From assembly GCF_003752365.1 (NCBI RefSeq), contig NZ_RJUO01000005.1, positions 299,299-363,298 of the forward strand: DNA of 64,000 bases, read 5' to 3'. The notes under the pieces are model-generated. The model was not told where the DNA came from. It was given only the letters and a program-made list of their open reading frames with translations, and did not search any database. A program made the position numbers and the translations under genes. Source of the stretch: Frondihabitans sp. PhB188. GTDB lineage: Bacteria > Actinomycetota > Actinomycetes > Actinomycetales > Microbacteriaceae. Numbering within the stretch: the stretch's first letter is position 1; every line of letters begins with the position of its first letter. This document shows positions 26,700-35,316 of this stretch, in pieces.

Positions 26700-27689
26700 A
26701 TGACGACGACGACCGAAGGGGCCGTGATGACCCACACCATGCGGGCCATAGTGATCACGGAGAACGGCGGACCGGATGTCCTGACGCCGACGACGATCCC
26801 GACGCCGGGACGACAGGGGTCCGAGGTGCTCATCCGAGTCCTCGCCGCCGGCGTCAACCCGTTCGACGCGGAGGCCCGCACGGGCCTTGCCGGAACCTGC
26901 GGCTCGCCCGAGCTCCCGGCTGTCCTCGGCTGCGACTTCAGCGGAGTCGTCGTGGAGAGCCCCTACCAGGCCCACCCGCTCAAGCCCGGGCACGAGGTCT
27001 ACGGCGTCGCCTCGGTGCCCCGCTCCCCCGGCAGCTACGCCGAGTACGTCAGCGTGCCCGCGCTGCAGGTCAGCCGCAAGCCCAAGAACCTCTCGCACGT
27101 CGAGGCGGCGGCGGTTCCGCTGGCGGCTCTGACCGCCTGGGGGCTCGTCGTCGACGTCGCCAAGGCGCACGAGGGCCAGCGGATCCTCATCCACGCCGGA
27201 GCGGGAGGCGTCGGCCACTTCGCCGTGCAGTTCGCCGCCTACTTCGGCGCCCACGTCATCACCACGACGTCGCCGCGCAACGCGTCCTGGCTCACCGAGC
27301 TCGGCGCCCAGCAGGTCGTCGACCACACGACGAGCCTCTTCGAAGACGAGGTCGCGCTCGTCGACGTGTGCATCAACCTGGTCGACGACGACGCGGTCGC
27401 CGAACGGTCGATCGGAGTAGTCCGCCCCGGCGGCCTTCTCGTGCACGTGCCGGTCAACCCGGTCGACGGCCTCGCCGAGCGCGCCGACGCCGCCGGGGTC
27501 CGCTTCACCGACTACGCGATGTCCCCCGACGCCACCTGCCTCGCCATCATCGCCCGCCTGCTCGACTCGGGCGACGTCACGGTCTACGTCGACGACGTGT
27601 ACGACCTCGACGACGTCGCCGACGCCCACCGGCTGCTCGAGCAGAACCACACGCGCGGCAAGCTGGTGCTGAAGGTCGCCGACGAGTAG
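26700..27689 (+). CDS. NADP-dependent quinone-oxidoreductase-like protein (zinc-independent MDR)
   Basis: 329 residues with AAGGAAGG upstream of ATG 26700 (ATG 26727 is an alternative). N-terminal GroES-like domain (VLIRVLAAGVNPFDAEARTG, GCDFSGVVVE, VYGVASVPRSPGSYAEYV) and Rossmann domain (ILIHAGAGGVGHFAVQFAAYFGA). The structural and catalytic zinc cysteines of alcohol dehydrogenases are absent, as in QOR-type enzymes that reduce quinones or enones with NADPH. It stands alone; physiological substrate unknown. Confidence 0.9.
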   Translation: MTTTTEGAVMTHTMRAIVITENGGPDVLTPTTIPTPGRQGSEVLIRVLAAGVNPFDAEARTGLAGTCGSPELPAVLGCDFSGVVVESPYQAHPLKPGHEVYGVASVPRSPGSYAEYVSVPALQVSRKPKNLSHVEAAAVPLAALTAWGLVVDVAKAHEGQRILIHAGAGGVGHFAVQFAAYFGAHVITTTSPRNASWLTELGAQQVVDHTTSLFEDEVALVDVCINLVDDDAVAERSIGVVRPGGLLVHVPVNPVDGLAERADAAGVRFTDYAMSPDATCLAIIARLLDSGDVTVYVDDVYDLDDVADAHRLLEQNHTRGKLVLKVADE

Positions 27690-27693
27690 GGGG

Positions 27694-27735
27694 CGCAGGA
27701 ACTCGGGTCTGCCGCGCTGGGCGCGAGTTCCTGCG
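27694..27735. repeat. Perfect inverted pair of the dispersed GAGTTCCTGC word
   Basis: CGCAGGAACTCG (27694-27705) and its exact reverse complement CGAGTTCCTGCG (27724-27735) with an 18-bp spacer, 5 bp after the oxidoreductase stop codon. It could fold as a hairpin at the transcript's end. Confidence 0.92.
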
Positions 27736-27760
27736 TCTCGATCGCGGCCCGGGGTACGAC

Positions 27761-27792
27761 GAAGGGCCCGCGTCCGAAGACGCGGGCCCTTC
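27761..27792. terminator. Bidirectional terminator between oxidoreductase gene and rplA
   Basis: Perfect 14-bp stem GAAGGGCCCGCGTC / GACGCGGGCCCTTC with a CGAA tetraloop, between convergent genes. It is among the strongest hairpins in the window; T-runs are short on both sides. Confidence 0.85.
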
Positions 27793-27800
27793 TCATGCAG

Positions 27801-27874
27801 TTCTAGAACTGATTACCGAGTTCTAGAACTGGTTACCGAGTTCTAGAACTGGTTACCGAGTTCTAGAACTGGTT
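27801..27874 (-). repeat. 20-bp tandem repeat duplicating the rplA 3' end
   Basis: Units start at 27801, 27821, 27841 and 27861 (three full, one partial), period exactly 20 bp, each containing the palindrome TTCTAGAA. The partial unit is the end of rplA itself, including its TAG. The first unit differs by one base. A slippage-type duplication beginning inside the gene's last codons is the simplest reading. Confidence 0.95.
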
Positions 27875-28552
27875 GATGTCGAGGGGGATGCCAGGACCGA
27901 AGGTGGTCGAGACGGTGCCCTTGGTGATGTAGCGGCCCTTCGACGAGGACGGCTTGAGACGGACGACCTCGTCGAGGGCGGTCTCGAGGTTGGCCCCGAG
28001 CTGCTCCTCGGTGAAGCCGGCCTTGCCGATCACGAAGTGGACGTTGGAGTGCTTGTCGACGCGGAACTCGATCTTGCCGCCCTTGATGTCGTTCACGGCC
28101 TGAGCGACGTTCGGGGTGACAGTGCCGGTCTTGGGGTTCGGCATGAGGCCGCGCGGGCCGAGGACCTTGCCCAGACGACCGACCTTGCCCATGAGCTCGG
28201 GGGTCGAGACGGCGGAGTCGAACGACGTGTAGCCGCCGGCGACCTTCTCGATGAGCTCGTCGCCACCGACCTCGTCGGCACCCGCGGCGATAGCGGCCTC
28301 AGCGGCAGCACCGGTCGCGAACACGATGACACGGGCGGTCTTGCCGGTGCCGTGCGGGAGGATGACGGTGCCGCGCACCATCTGGTCGGCCTTGCGGGGG
28401 TCGACGCCGAGCTTCAGCGCGACCTCGACGGTCGAGTCGAACTTCTTGGAGCCGGTCTCGCGAGCGACGGCGACGGCCTCGGTCGGAGTGTAGAACTTGC
28501 CTGCCTCGATCTTCTCGGCAGCGGCGCGGTACGCCTTGGACTTCTGAGCCAT
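27863..28552 (-). CDS. rplA: 50S ribosomal protein L1
   Basis: 229 residues, full length: [50 protein letters not shown] and the C-terminal [21 protein letters not shown]1 forms the mobile ribosomal stalk that helps release E-site tRNA and can repress its own operon. It follows rplK by 80 bp on the minus strand. The last codons are duplicated downstream in a tandem array. Confidence 0.98.
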   Translation of the reverse strand: MAQKSKAYRAAAEKIEAGKFYTPTEAVAVARETGSKKFDSTVEVALKLGVDPRKADQMVRGTVILPHGTGKTARVIVFATGAAAEAAIAAGADEVGGDELIEKVAGGYTSFDSAVSTPELMGKVGRLGKVLGPRGLMPNPKTGTVTPNVAQAVNDIKGGKIEFRVDKHSNVHFVIGKAGFTEEQLGANLETALDEVVRLKPSSSKGRYITKGTVSTTFGPGIPLDINQF

Positions 28553-28632
28553 GTGAAATCTCCTGATTTCGAGGGCGTGGTTACGAGCCTGGCCGGCTCT
28601 CCCACTGGATGTCTAGAGGGGTGGGAGGACGC

Positions 28633-29064
28633 TTACGCGTCGACCGTGATGCCCATGGAACGAGCGGTGCCGGCGATGATCTTGGCCGCGGCCTCGATGT
28701 CGTTGGCGTTCAGGTCGGACTGCTTGGTCGTGGCGATCTCGCGGACCTGGTCCATCGTCAGCTTGCCCACCTTGACGGTGTGCGGCGTCGCAGAGCCCTT
28801 GGCGAGACCGGCGGCCTTCTTGATGAGCTCGGCGGCCGGGGGCGTCTTGAGGATGAACGTGAACGAACGGTCTTCGTACACGGTGATCTCGACGGGAACG
28901 ACGTTGCCGCGCTGCGACTCGGTCGCGGCGTTGTACGCCTTGCAGAACTCCATGATGTTCACGCCGTGCTGACCCAGAGCCGGGCCGATGGGCGGGGCGG
29001 GGTTCGCGGCGCCGGCGTTGATCTGAAGCTTGATCAGACCCGTGACCTTCTTTTTCGGTGCCAT
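28633..29064 (-). CDS. rplK: 50S ribosomal protein L11
   Basis: 143 residues. N-terminal Pro-rich domain ([23 protein letters not shown]) and C-terminal rRNA-binding domain ([40 protein letters not shown]). L11 shapes the GTPase-associated centre and is needed for stringent-response sensing by RelA-type enzymes. Part of the secE-nusG-rplK-rplA block, all leftward. Confidence 0.98.
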   Translation of the reverse strand: MAPKKKVTGLIKLQINAGAANPAPPIGPALGQHGVNIMEFCKAYNAATESQRGNVVPVEITVYEDRSFTFILKTPPAAELIKKAAGLAKGSATPHTVKVGKLTMDQVREIATTKQSDLNANDIEAAAKIIAGTARSMGITVDA

Positions 29065-29160
29065 GTGTTTCTTCCTTCTTGTGGGTTCGAGCTCGTTGCG
29101 GTTGCAACGTGCTCTCCCGGAATGCCGTGCGGCACGATCCGGTGGTCTAAAAAATGGGGG

Positions 29161-30132
29161 CTACAGCTTGGTGACCTGGTCGAAGCTGAGCTCGACCGGC
29201 GTCTCGCGCTCGAACAGCGAAACGAGCACGGTGAGCTTACCCGATTCGGGCTTGATCTCGTTGATCGTGCCCGGAAGACCCGCGAACGAGCCCTCCTTGA
29301 TGGTGATCGTCTCGCCGATCTCGAAGTCGACCTCGGCGGGGATGACGCGCTGCGCCGCCTTGCCGCCGCCCGACTTGCCCTTGGCGGCCGGTGCGGCCTC
29401 CTGCACCTGGACGAGGCTCTTCAGCATGTTGAAGGCCTCTTCGAAGCGCAGCGGCGTCGGGTTGTGGGCGTTGCCCACGAACCCGGTGACGCCCGGGGTG
29501 TGGCGGACGACCGACCAGGAGTCTTCATTGAGGTCCATGCGGACGAGCACGTAGCCGGGGATGCGGACGCGGGTGACGAGCTTGCGCTGCCCGTTCTTGA
29601 TCTCGACGACGTCTTCCATCGGGACCTCCACCTGGTAGATGAAGTCCTCCATGGTCATCGAGACCATGCGGTTCTCGATGTTCTGCTTCACGCGGCGCTC
29701 GAAGCCCGCGTACGAGTGGATGACGTACCACTTTCCGGGCTTGCCGCGCAGGTCGTAGCGGAAGGCCTCGTACGGGTCGACCTCGGCCTCGTCGGCTTCT
29801 TCAGCCGCCTCGGCCTCGTCTCCGTCGAGCTCCTCCTCGTCTTCGGTCGCCTCGAGGGCTGCCTCGGCCTCGTCGGCGCTGTCGATGTCGAGAGCGTCGT
29901 CGACGACGGCGTCGGCCTGTTCGTCTTTCGCGGCGTCGAGCGTGTCGAGAAGCTCGTCGAGACCGGTCGTGTCGGACTGGTCGTCGCCTTCGACGTGAAG
30001 CGCCTCGTGCTCGGCGGAGTCGACGCTGTCTTCGTCAGCGGTCTGCGTCGAGCCCTCCTGGGCCTCTTCGACCTCGGAGGACTGCTCGGCGGCAGTAGCG
30101 AGGTCGATGTCGTCGCGCTCGTTCTTCGGCAA
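29161..30132 (-). CDS. nusG: Transcription termination/antitermination factor NusG
   Basis: 323 residues. An acidic, Asp/Glu/Ala-rich N-terminal extension of about 120 residues is typical of actinobacteria. Then comes the NGN domain (KWYVIHSYAGFERRVKQNIENR, RIPGYVLVRMDLNEDSWSVVRHTPGVTGFVG) and the KOW domain (FEIGETITIKEGSFAGLPGTI, SLFERETPVELSFDQVTKL). It binds RNA polymerase and couples it to Rho or the ribosome. It lies about 180 bp downstream of secE. Confidence 0.97.
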   Translation of the reverse strand: MPKNERDDIDLATAAEQSSEVEEAQEGSTQTADEDSVDSAEHEALHVEGDDQSDTTGLDELLDTLDAAKDEQADAVVDDALDIDSADEAEAALEATEDEEELDGDEAEAAEEADEAEVDPYEAFRYDLRGKPGKWYVIHSYAGFERRVKQNIENRMVSMTMEDFIYQVEVPMEDVVEIKNGQRKLVTRVRIPGYVLVRMDLNEDSWSVVRHTPGVTGFVGNAHNPTPLRFEEAFNMLKSLVQVQEAAPAAKGKSGGGKAAQRVIPAEVDFEIGETITIKEGSFAGLPGTINEIKPESGKLTVLVSLFERETPVELSFDQVTKL

Positions 30133-30315
30133 GGGTTCTTCTTCCGTTGGATGGTTCGGGTCGTCGTCGGGATGCTGGACGCCCGGATCGGGATTGTCGT
30201 GGGTCTGGACGGGGTGGGCTTCGACAGCTCGCTACCGGCGTCCAGACTGCGAGTTGCGGCTGGAGGCGGCCCGAGCGGCCTCGAGATGCCGCCGACGGGC
30301 TGCGCCGACTGCGCT

Positions 30316-30597
30316 CTAGCCGGCACTGACTCCGTTGCCGAAGACGTACTGGACCGCGAAGCCGAAGAGCGTGTCGAGACCGAACACGAGCGCCATCATG
30401 ATCACGACGAACACCAGCACGACCAGCGTGAAGCTGACCAGCTCTTTGCGGGTCGGAGTGACGACCTTCTTGAGCTCGTTGATGACCTGGCGCAAGAACA
30501 GCATGATGCGCGCGAAACGACCGCGACGCGCAGCCCCATCGGCCTTCGCAATCGCGACGACGTCCTCATCGGGAACGTCTACGTCTTTTCTCGCCAC
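30316..30597 (-). CDS. secE: Preprotein translocase subunit SecE
   Basis: 93 residues: a charged N-terminal segment, the amphipathic helix IMLFLRQVINELKKVVTPTRKEL and one membrane helix FTLVVLVFVVIMMALVFGLDTL. SecE clamps SecY in the translocon. Order secE-nusG-rplK-rplA is the conserved one. The upstream tRNA-Trp gene on the same strand may share a transcript. Confidence 0.96.
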   Translation of the reverse strand: MARKDVDVPDEDVVAIAKADGAARRGRFARIMLFLRQVINELKKVVTPTRKELVSFTLVVLVFVVIMMALVFGLDTLFGFAVQYVFGNGVSAG

Positions 30598-30716
30598 TTG
30601 GTTCGTGCCTTTCGAAGCGTCTGCCCGCCCCGGCCCCGAGCCGAGCGAGGTGCTGCTCGGCCGTCAGCCTGGATCAGGCGTGTCGTCCAGCCCGTGCGTC
30701 TGCACGGACAGGGCTG

Positions 30717-30789
30717 CAGGGCGGACAGGACTTGAACCTGCAACCTGCGGTTTTGGAGACCGCTGCTCTACCAATTGAGCCACCGCCCT
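30717..30789 (-). tRNA. trpT: tRNA-Trp (CCA anticodon)
   Basis: Cloverleaf on the minus strand: acceptor AGGGCGG pairs with CCGCCCT, discriminator G; D-arm GCTC..GAGC; anticodon stem GCGGT with loop CTCCAAA giving anticodon CCA; T-arm with GTTCAAGTC. The 3' CCA is not encoded. Located just upstream of secE on the same strand, a common actinobacterial arrangement. Confidence 0.97.
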
Positions 30790-30978
30790 TTGGATACCGG
30801 AATCCGCTCCCCCGCCGCGACCCCCCTGAAGGCGCCGCCCCGTTGCTCAGATTTTCGCCTGGACGATGGGCATGGAAAAGCTTGGTGGATTCCACCACCG
30901 CAGACAAGTGTAGGCGACGCCTCGGGGCAAGTAAAGTTGAGACCCTCCGGCGGCATGTCGCCGGGTAGGGTTGGGGCC

Positions 30979-32208
30979 GTGAACAGGACCGACGCTGCCA
31001 GCACCGACACGACCATCAAGCCCCGACTCGCCTCGCGCATCGCCGCGATCGCCGAGTCCGCGACGTTGAAGGTCGATTCGAAGGCCAAGGCGCTCCAGGC
31101 CGAGGGCAAGCACGTCATCAGCTACGCCGCCGGCGAGCCCAACTTCGCGACGCCCGACCACATCGTCGAGGCCGCCGTCGTCGCCGCCCGCGACCCCAGG
31201 AACCACCGCTACACGCCGGCCGCAGGCCTCCCCGACCTGCGCGAGGCGATCGCCGCGAAGACGCTGCGCGACAGCGGCACGGCCGTGACCGCATCGCAGG
31301 TCATCGTCACCAACGGCGGCAAGCAGGCCGTCTACCAGTCGTTCGCCGCCATCGTCGACGACGGCGACGAGGTCATCCTGCCCACCCCGTACTGGACCAC
31401 CTACCCCGAGGCCGTGAAGCTCGCCGGCGGCGTGCCCGTCGAGGTCTTCGCCGGTGCCGACCAGGACTACCTCGTCACCGTCGAGCAGCTCGAGTCGGCC
31501 CGCACCTCGCGCACCAAGGTGCTGCTGTTCGTGTCGCCGTCCAACCCGACCGGTGCCGTCTACTCGGCCGAGCAGACTCGCGCCATCGGCGAGTGGGCTC
31601 TCGAGCACGGCATCTGGGTCATCACCGACGAGATCTACCAGAACCTCGTCTACGACGGCGTCAAGGCCGTGTCCATCACCGAGGCGGTCCCCGAGCTCGC
31701 CGACACGACGATCCTCGTCAACGGCGTCGCGAAGACCTACGCGATGACCGGCTGGCGCGTCGGGTGGATGGTCGCGCCTGCCGATGTGGCCAAGGCGGCA
31801 TCGAACCTCCAGTCGCACCTCTCGTCGAACGTGTCGAACGTCTCCCAGCGTGCGGCCATCGCGGCCCTGACCGGCTCGCAGGACTCCGTCGAGACGATGC
31901 GCCAGGCCTTCGACGTGCGTCGCAAGACCATCGTCGCCGAGCTGAACGCGATCGACGGCATCGTCACGCCGACCCCCGAGGGCGCGTTCTACGTCTACCC
32001 CGACGTGTCGGGCCTGCTCGGCCGCACCTGGGGCGGCGTCACGCCGACCACGTCGCTCGAGCTCGCCGATCTGATCCTCGACCAGGCCGAGGTAGCGACC
32101 GTGCCCGGTGAGGCGTTCGGCCCCAGCGGCTACCTCCGCCTCTCGTACGCGCTCGGCGACGACGCCCTCCTCGAGGGCGTGCGCCGCCTGCAGCAGCTCT
32201 TCGCCTGA
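30979..32208 (+). CDS. aspC: Aspartate aminotransferase (class I PLP aminotransferase)
   Basis: 409 residues from GTG 30979. Features of the Igamma aspartate-aminotransferase group: [69 protein letters not shown] and the PLP lysine in [16 protein letters not shown] (Lys252). It interconverts aspartate and oxaloacetate and may also accept prephenate in some relatives. The gene is divergent from the tRNA-Trp/secE block. Confidence 0.93.
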   Translation: MNRTDAASTDTTIKPRLASRIAAIAESATLKVDSKAKALQAEGKHVISYAAGEPNFATPDHIVEAAVVAARDPRNHRYTPAAGLPDLREAIAAKTLRDSGTAVTASQVIVTNGGKQAVYQSFAAIVDDGDEVILPTPYWTTYPEAVKLAGGVPVEVFAGADQDYLVTVEQLESARTSRTKVLLFVSPSNPTGAVYSAEQTRAIGEWALEHGIWVITDEIYQNLVYDGVKAVSITEAVPELADTTILVNGVAKTYAMTGWRVGWMVAPADVAKAASNLQSHLSSNVSNVSQRAAIAALTGSQDSVETMRQAFDVRRKTIVAELNAIDGIVTPTPEGAFYVYPDVSGLLGRTWGGVTPTTSLELADLILDQAEVATVPGEAFGPSGYLRLSYALGDDALLEGVRRLQQLFA

Positions 32209-32223
32209 GCCCGGGCGCGCTGG

Positions 32224-33333
32224 CTAGAGGACCAGGCCGAGGAGCACCGGCTCGGGGTGCAGCACGACGCCGAACTCGGCCGCGACCCGCGACTGCACGA
32301 AGCGGGCCAGCTCGGCCACGTCGTCGGCTGTCGCACTCCCGCGGTTCGTGATGGCGAGGGTGTGCTTCGACGAGATCGCGGCGCCGGAGCCCGGCAGGCG
32401 GAAGCCGCGAGCGACTCCGGAGTGCTCGATGAGCCAGGCGGCGCTGAGCTTCACGCGGCCGGGCTCGGACGGGTGCGGCGGCGCCGGCGTCTCGCCGAGC
32501 GGGACGGCCTGGGCGCGGGGTTCCTGCGCGCTGGTCTCCCACCGGGGCGCGTCGGTGGGGAGGGAGTCGAGCACAGCGCGCTCGACGATCGGGTTGGTGA
32601 AGAACGAGCCGCTCGAGAAGGTGTCGCGATCGGCGGCGTCGAGCACCATGCCCTTGGAGGCGCGGAGCTCGAGCACCCGCGCCCGGACGTCGGCCACGGG
32701 CACGCGCGCGCCCAGGTCGACGCCGAGGGCGCCCGCGAGCTGGGGGAAGGCGATGGGCTGCGATGTTCCTGCCCCGTCGATCAAGGCGAACTCGACGGCC
32801 GTGATGACGCCCACGCGACCGGTCTTGAAGACGCTGGTGCGGTAGTCGAGACCCATGTTGGCTTTGGGGATGCGCAGGAACTCGCCGCTCTCGGCGTCTA
32901 AGAAGTCGACGCTGATCAGGCTGTCGCCGACCTCCTGCCCGTAGGCCCCGATGTTCTGCACCGGTGCGGCGCCGGTCGACCCCGGGATGCCGCTGAGCGC
33001 CTCCATGCCCGACCAGCCGTGGGCGACGGTGAGGGCGACGAGGTCGTCCCACGGCTCGCCGGCCTGCACCCGAAGCCGCACGGCCCCGGATTCGGCGGGC
33101 AGGAACTCCACGCCCCGCGTCGCGACCCGCACCACCGTGCCGGCGAAGCCCTCGTCGCTCGCCACGAGGTTGGAGCCGCCGCCGAGCACGAACCACGGGT
33201 CGCCGCCCGCGATCGCCTCGCGGACCGCCGCCAGCAGCTCGTCGGAGGTCGTCGCCTCGACGAGGCGCTCGGGCGTGCCGCCGACGCCCATCGTGGTGAG
33301 GTCGGCCAGTGACACCGTGCCGGGAGACGTCAC
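32224..33333 (-). CDS. murB: UDP-N-acetylenolpyruvoylglucosamine reductase
   Basis: 369 residues from GTG 33333, coupled by a GTGA overlap to the MaoC-fold gene. FAD domain: FVLGGGSNLVASDEGF, MEALSGIPGSTGAAPVQNIGAYGQEV; substrate domain: YRTSVFKTG, SFFTNPIV and KLSAAWLIEHSG with the catalytic region near the C-terminus. MurB reduces UDP-GlcNAc-enolpyruvate to UDP-MurNAc in peptidoglycan precursor synthesis. Linkage to the two MaoC-fold genes is common in actinobacteria. Convergent with aspC, 15 bp apart. Confidence 0.96.
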   Translation of the reverse strand: MTSPGTVSLADLTTMGVGGTPERLVEATTSDELLAAVREAIAGGDPWFVLGGGSNLVASDEGFAGTVVRVATRGVEFLPAESGAVRLRVQAGEPWDDLVALTVAHGWSGMEALSGIPGSTGAAPVQNIGAYGQEVGDSLISVDFLDAESGEFLRIPKANMGLDYRTSVFKTGRVGVITAVEFALIDGAGTSQPIAFPQLAGALGVDLGARVPVADVRARVLELRASKGMVLDAADRDTFSSGSFFTNPIVERAVLDSLPTDAPRWETSAQEPRAQAVPLGETPAPPHPSEPGRVKLSAAWLIEHSGVARGFRLPGSGAAISSKHTLAITNRGSATADDVAELARFVQSRVAAEFGVVLHPEPVLLGLVL

Positions 33334-33758
33334 GCCCAGGCCACTCGCACCTGGGCCTTGCCCAGGACGGTCTCGCCGCCGAACGTGACCGTGAGGTCGA
33401 CGCGCGCGGTCTTGGCGTCGGCGTCGAGCTGGCCGACCTTCGCGACGACGGTGACATCGGCGCCGGTCTCGGGGTCGACGAGCACGGGTCGCGTGAAGCG
33501 CACCTGGTAGTCGGTGACCCACGCGCCGATGCCGGGCCCGTCAGCGCTCTCGAGCCAGGCGACGACCGGCTGCACGGCTGTGCCCATGGTGAGCATGCCG
33601 TGGGCGAGCACGCCCGGCAGCCCGACCGAGGCGGCGACGTCGTCGCGGTAGTGGATCGGGTTGAAGTCGCCGGAGGCCCCGGCGTAGCGCACGAGGGAGT
33701 CGCGGGTGAGCGTGTACGTCTTCTCGGCCACGACCTGGCCGACTTCGAGGGCGCTCAC
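33330..33758 (-). CDS. MaoC-like hot-dog dehydratase (HadB type)
   Basis: 142 residues. Hydratase-2 motif YAGASGDFNPIHYRDDVAASVGLPGVLAHGMLTMG contains the catalytic Asp/His pair. It would form a heterodimer with the FAS1-like partner encoded immediately upstream (ATGA-type coupling), acting on (3R)-hydroxyacyl thioesters. In mycobacteria the HadAB pair serves fatty-acid elongation; the role in this organism is inferred. Confidence 0.9.
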   Translation of the reverse strand: MSALEVGQVVAEKTYTLTRDSLVRYAGASGDFNPIHYRDDVAASVGLPGVLAHGMLTMGTAVQPVVAWLESADGPGIGAWVTDYQVRFTRPVLVDPETGADVTVVAKVGQLDADAKTARVDLTVTFGGETVLGKAQVRVAWA

Positions 33759-34201
33759 TCGTCGCCTCGCACGACGAGGGTCGAGATGGCGGTGACGACG
33801 TGGTCGCCCGCCCCGTCGACCATGACCGACTCGGCGGTGACCATCGAGTGGCCGCCCAGCGACTTCACGCTCGCGACCGTCAACGTGGCGGTGAGCTCGT
33901 CGCCGGCGACGATCGGGCGCGTGTAGGCGAAGCGCTGGTCGCCGTGGACCACGCGCGAGAAGTCGATGCCGGCGTCGGGCTCGGAGAGCAGCTGCTGGAG
34001 CGTGTGCTCCTGCACGACGATCGCGAACGTCGGGGGCGCCACGACGTCGGCGAACCCGGCCGCACGGGCCGCTTCGGGGTCGAGGGCGAGAGAGCTGGTC
34101 GACGAGGTGGCGCGGGCGAACTCGCGCACCTTCTCTCGCCCGACGAGATACGGACTCACGGACGGAAAGGACCGCCCTTGCAGTTCAGGGTTCACAGGCA
34201 C
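33755..34201 (-). CDS. FAS1-like dehydratase domain protein (HadA type)
   Basis: About 148 residues. N-terminal YLVGREKVREFARATS, then DPEAARAAGFADVVAPPTFAIVV and FSRVVHGDQRFAYTRPIVAGDELTATLTV, the non-catalytic hot-dog partner pattern. Start is GTG 34201 or GTG 34195; neither has a clear ribosome site. Forms an operon with hadB-like and murB genes. Confidence 0.88.
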   Translation of the reverse strand: MPVNPELQGRSFPSVSPYLVGREKVREFARATSSTSSLALDPEAARAAGFADVVAPPTFAIVVQEHTLQQLLSEPDAGIDFSRVVHGDQRFAYTRPIVAGDELTATLTVASVKSLGGHSMVTAESVMVDGAGDHVVTAISTLVVRGDE

Positions 34202-34258
34202 GGCGACAAGTCTACGGGCGGCCTCCGACGCCGCCGGGAGCGAGTTGCGACTGCCCCC

Positions 34259-34445
34259 TTTCCGGCGGGGATATCGCGGCGTATAGTCCGTGTCACGTCT
34301 GGGATGGTAACTCGACGTACGTGCCCCGTTCTGACGGCACCGCAGCGCTCGGTACTGATCCACCACGGACTCCGGAGTGAGTCCACGGTGCTGCGAGGCC
34401 GTCCGGCGCACAGGGTGTGCCCCGCCGGGCTACTCGGCGGGGCAC
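34259..34445 (+). ncRNA. Candidate small structured transcript
   Basis: No credible protein is encoded between 34202 and 34488. A plausible promoter (TTTCCG at 34259-34264, 17 bp, TATAGT at 34282-34287) is followed by an imperfect hairpin (CACCACGGACTC / GAGTCCACGGTG). A perfect 11-bp terminator-like stem (34417-34427 with 34435-34445, loop GGCTACT) follows. The region could instead be the leader of the UbiA gene. Purely structural evidence. Confidence 0.3.
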
Positions 34446-34488
34446 GCTTCATGACGTCGGTGCCGCGGGCGTCCCCTAGGCTGGGGCG

Positions 34489-35316
34489 ATGCTCAGCCGG
34501 GCGAGGCAACTCGCGCTCTCGTCGCACCCCGGCCCCACGCTGGCCGTCACGGCGCTGGCGGCGCTGCTCGCGACGAGCCTCGGCTTCGCCCCGGCGCGGA
34601 TCGCCGTGCTGGCCGTCGCGATCCTGCTGGGCCAGCTCTCGATCGGGTTCTCGAACGACTGGATCGACGCGCCGCGCGATGCCGCCAGCGGCCGGACCGA
34701 CAAGCCGGTGGCGCAGGGGCTGATCCCCCGGGCGACGGTGTTCCGCGCGGCCGTCTCGACGGCGGTGATCGGCATGGCGGTGTCGATCGCGCTGGGACCG
34801 GGTGCTGCCGCCTGCCACTTCGTACTCGTCGCCGCCGGCTGGGCCTACAACGCCGGACTCAAGCGCACGCCCGTCTCGGTGCTCCCGTTCGTCGTGGCGT
34901 TCGGCCTGCTGCCGAGCGTCGTCACCCTCTCGGCGCAGGAGGGCACGCCCGCCGCACCCTGGGCGACGGCCGTCGGCGCGATCTTCGGCGTCGCCATCCA
35001 CTTCACGAACGTGCTGCCCGACCTGGCCGACGACGCGGCCACGGGCGTTCGCGGTCTGCCGCACCGGCTCGGGGCGCGCACCTCCGGTCTGGTGGCGTTC
35101 GGCGCCCTCGTGCTGTCGTCCGTGATCGTGGTCGCAGGAACTCGGGCTTCCGCGGCCTCCCTCGTCGGCCTGGTCGTCGCCGTGGGCATCGCGGCGTGGG
35201 GCACGAGGCTGCTCGTCACCCGGCCGCCCGATCGCGTGCTGTTCCGGCTGGTCATCGCGGCCGCGGTCGTGCTCGCCGCCGAGCTGATCGCCGGCGGGGC
35301 CCACCTGGCCGGCTAG
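34489..35316 (+). CDS. UbiA-family prenyltransferase
   Basis: 275 residues, eight or nine hydrophobic helices. The two Asp-rich motifs that bind prenyl diphosphate via Mg are present: NDWIDAPRDAASGRTDKP (about 61-78) and the second near NVLPDLADDAATGVRGLPHRLG. The family prenylates aromatic or phenolic acceptors or sugars. It converges on the srsC-like monooxygenase gene with overlapping stop codons (CTAG), so a role in modifying that cluster's product is attractive, though unproven. Confidence 0.88.
   Translation: MLSRARQLALSSHPGPTLAVTALAALLATSLGFAPARIAVLAVAILLGQLSIGFSNDWIDAPRDAASGRTDKPVAQGLIPRATVFRAAVSTAVIGMAVSIALGPGAAACHFVLVAAGWAYNAGLKRTPVSVLPFVVAFGLLPSVVTLSAQEGTPAAPWATAVGAIFGVAIHFTNVLPDLADDAATGVRGLPHRLGARTSGLVAFGALVLSSVIVVAGTRASAASLVGLVVAVGIAAWGTRLLVTRPPDRVLFRLVIAAAVVLAAELIAGGAHLAG

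Noticed and set aside
27801..27874. CRISPR-like array
   Set aside because: Units are directly contiguous with no spacers and copy the 3' end of rplA; a slippage tandem repeat.
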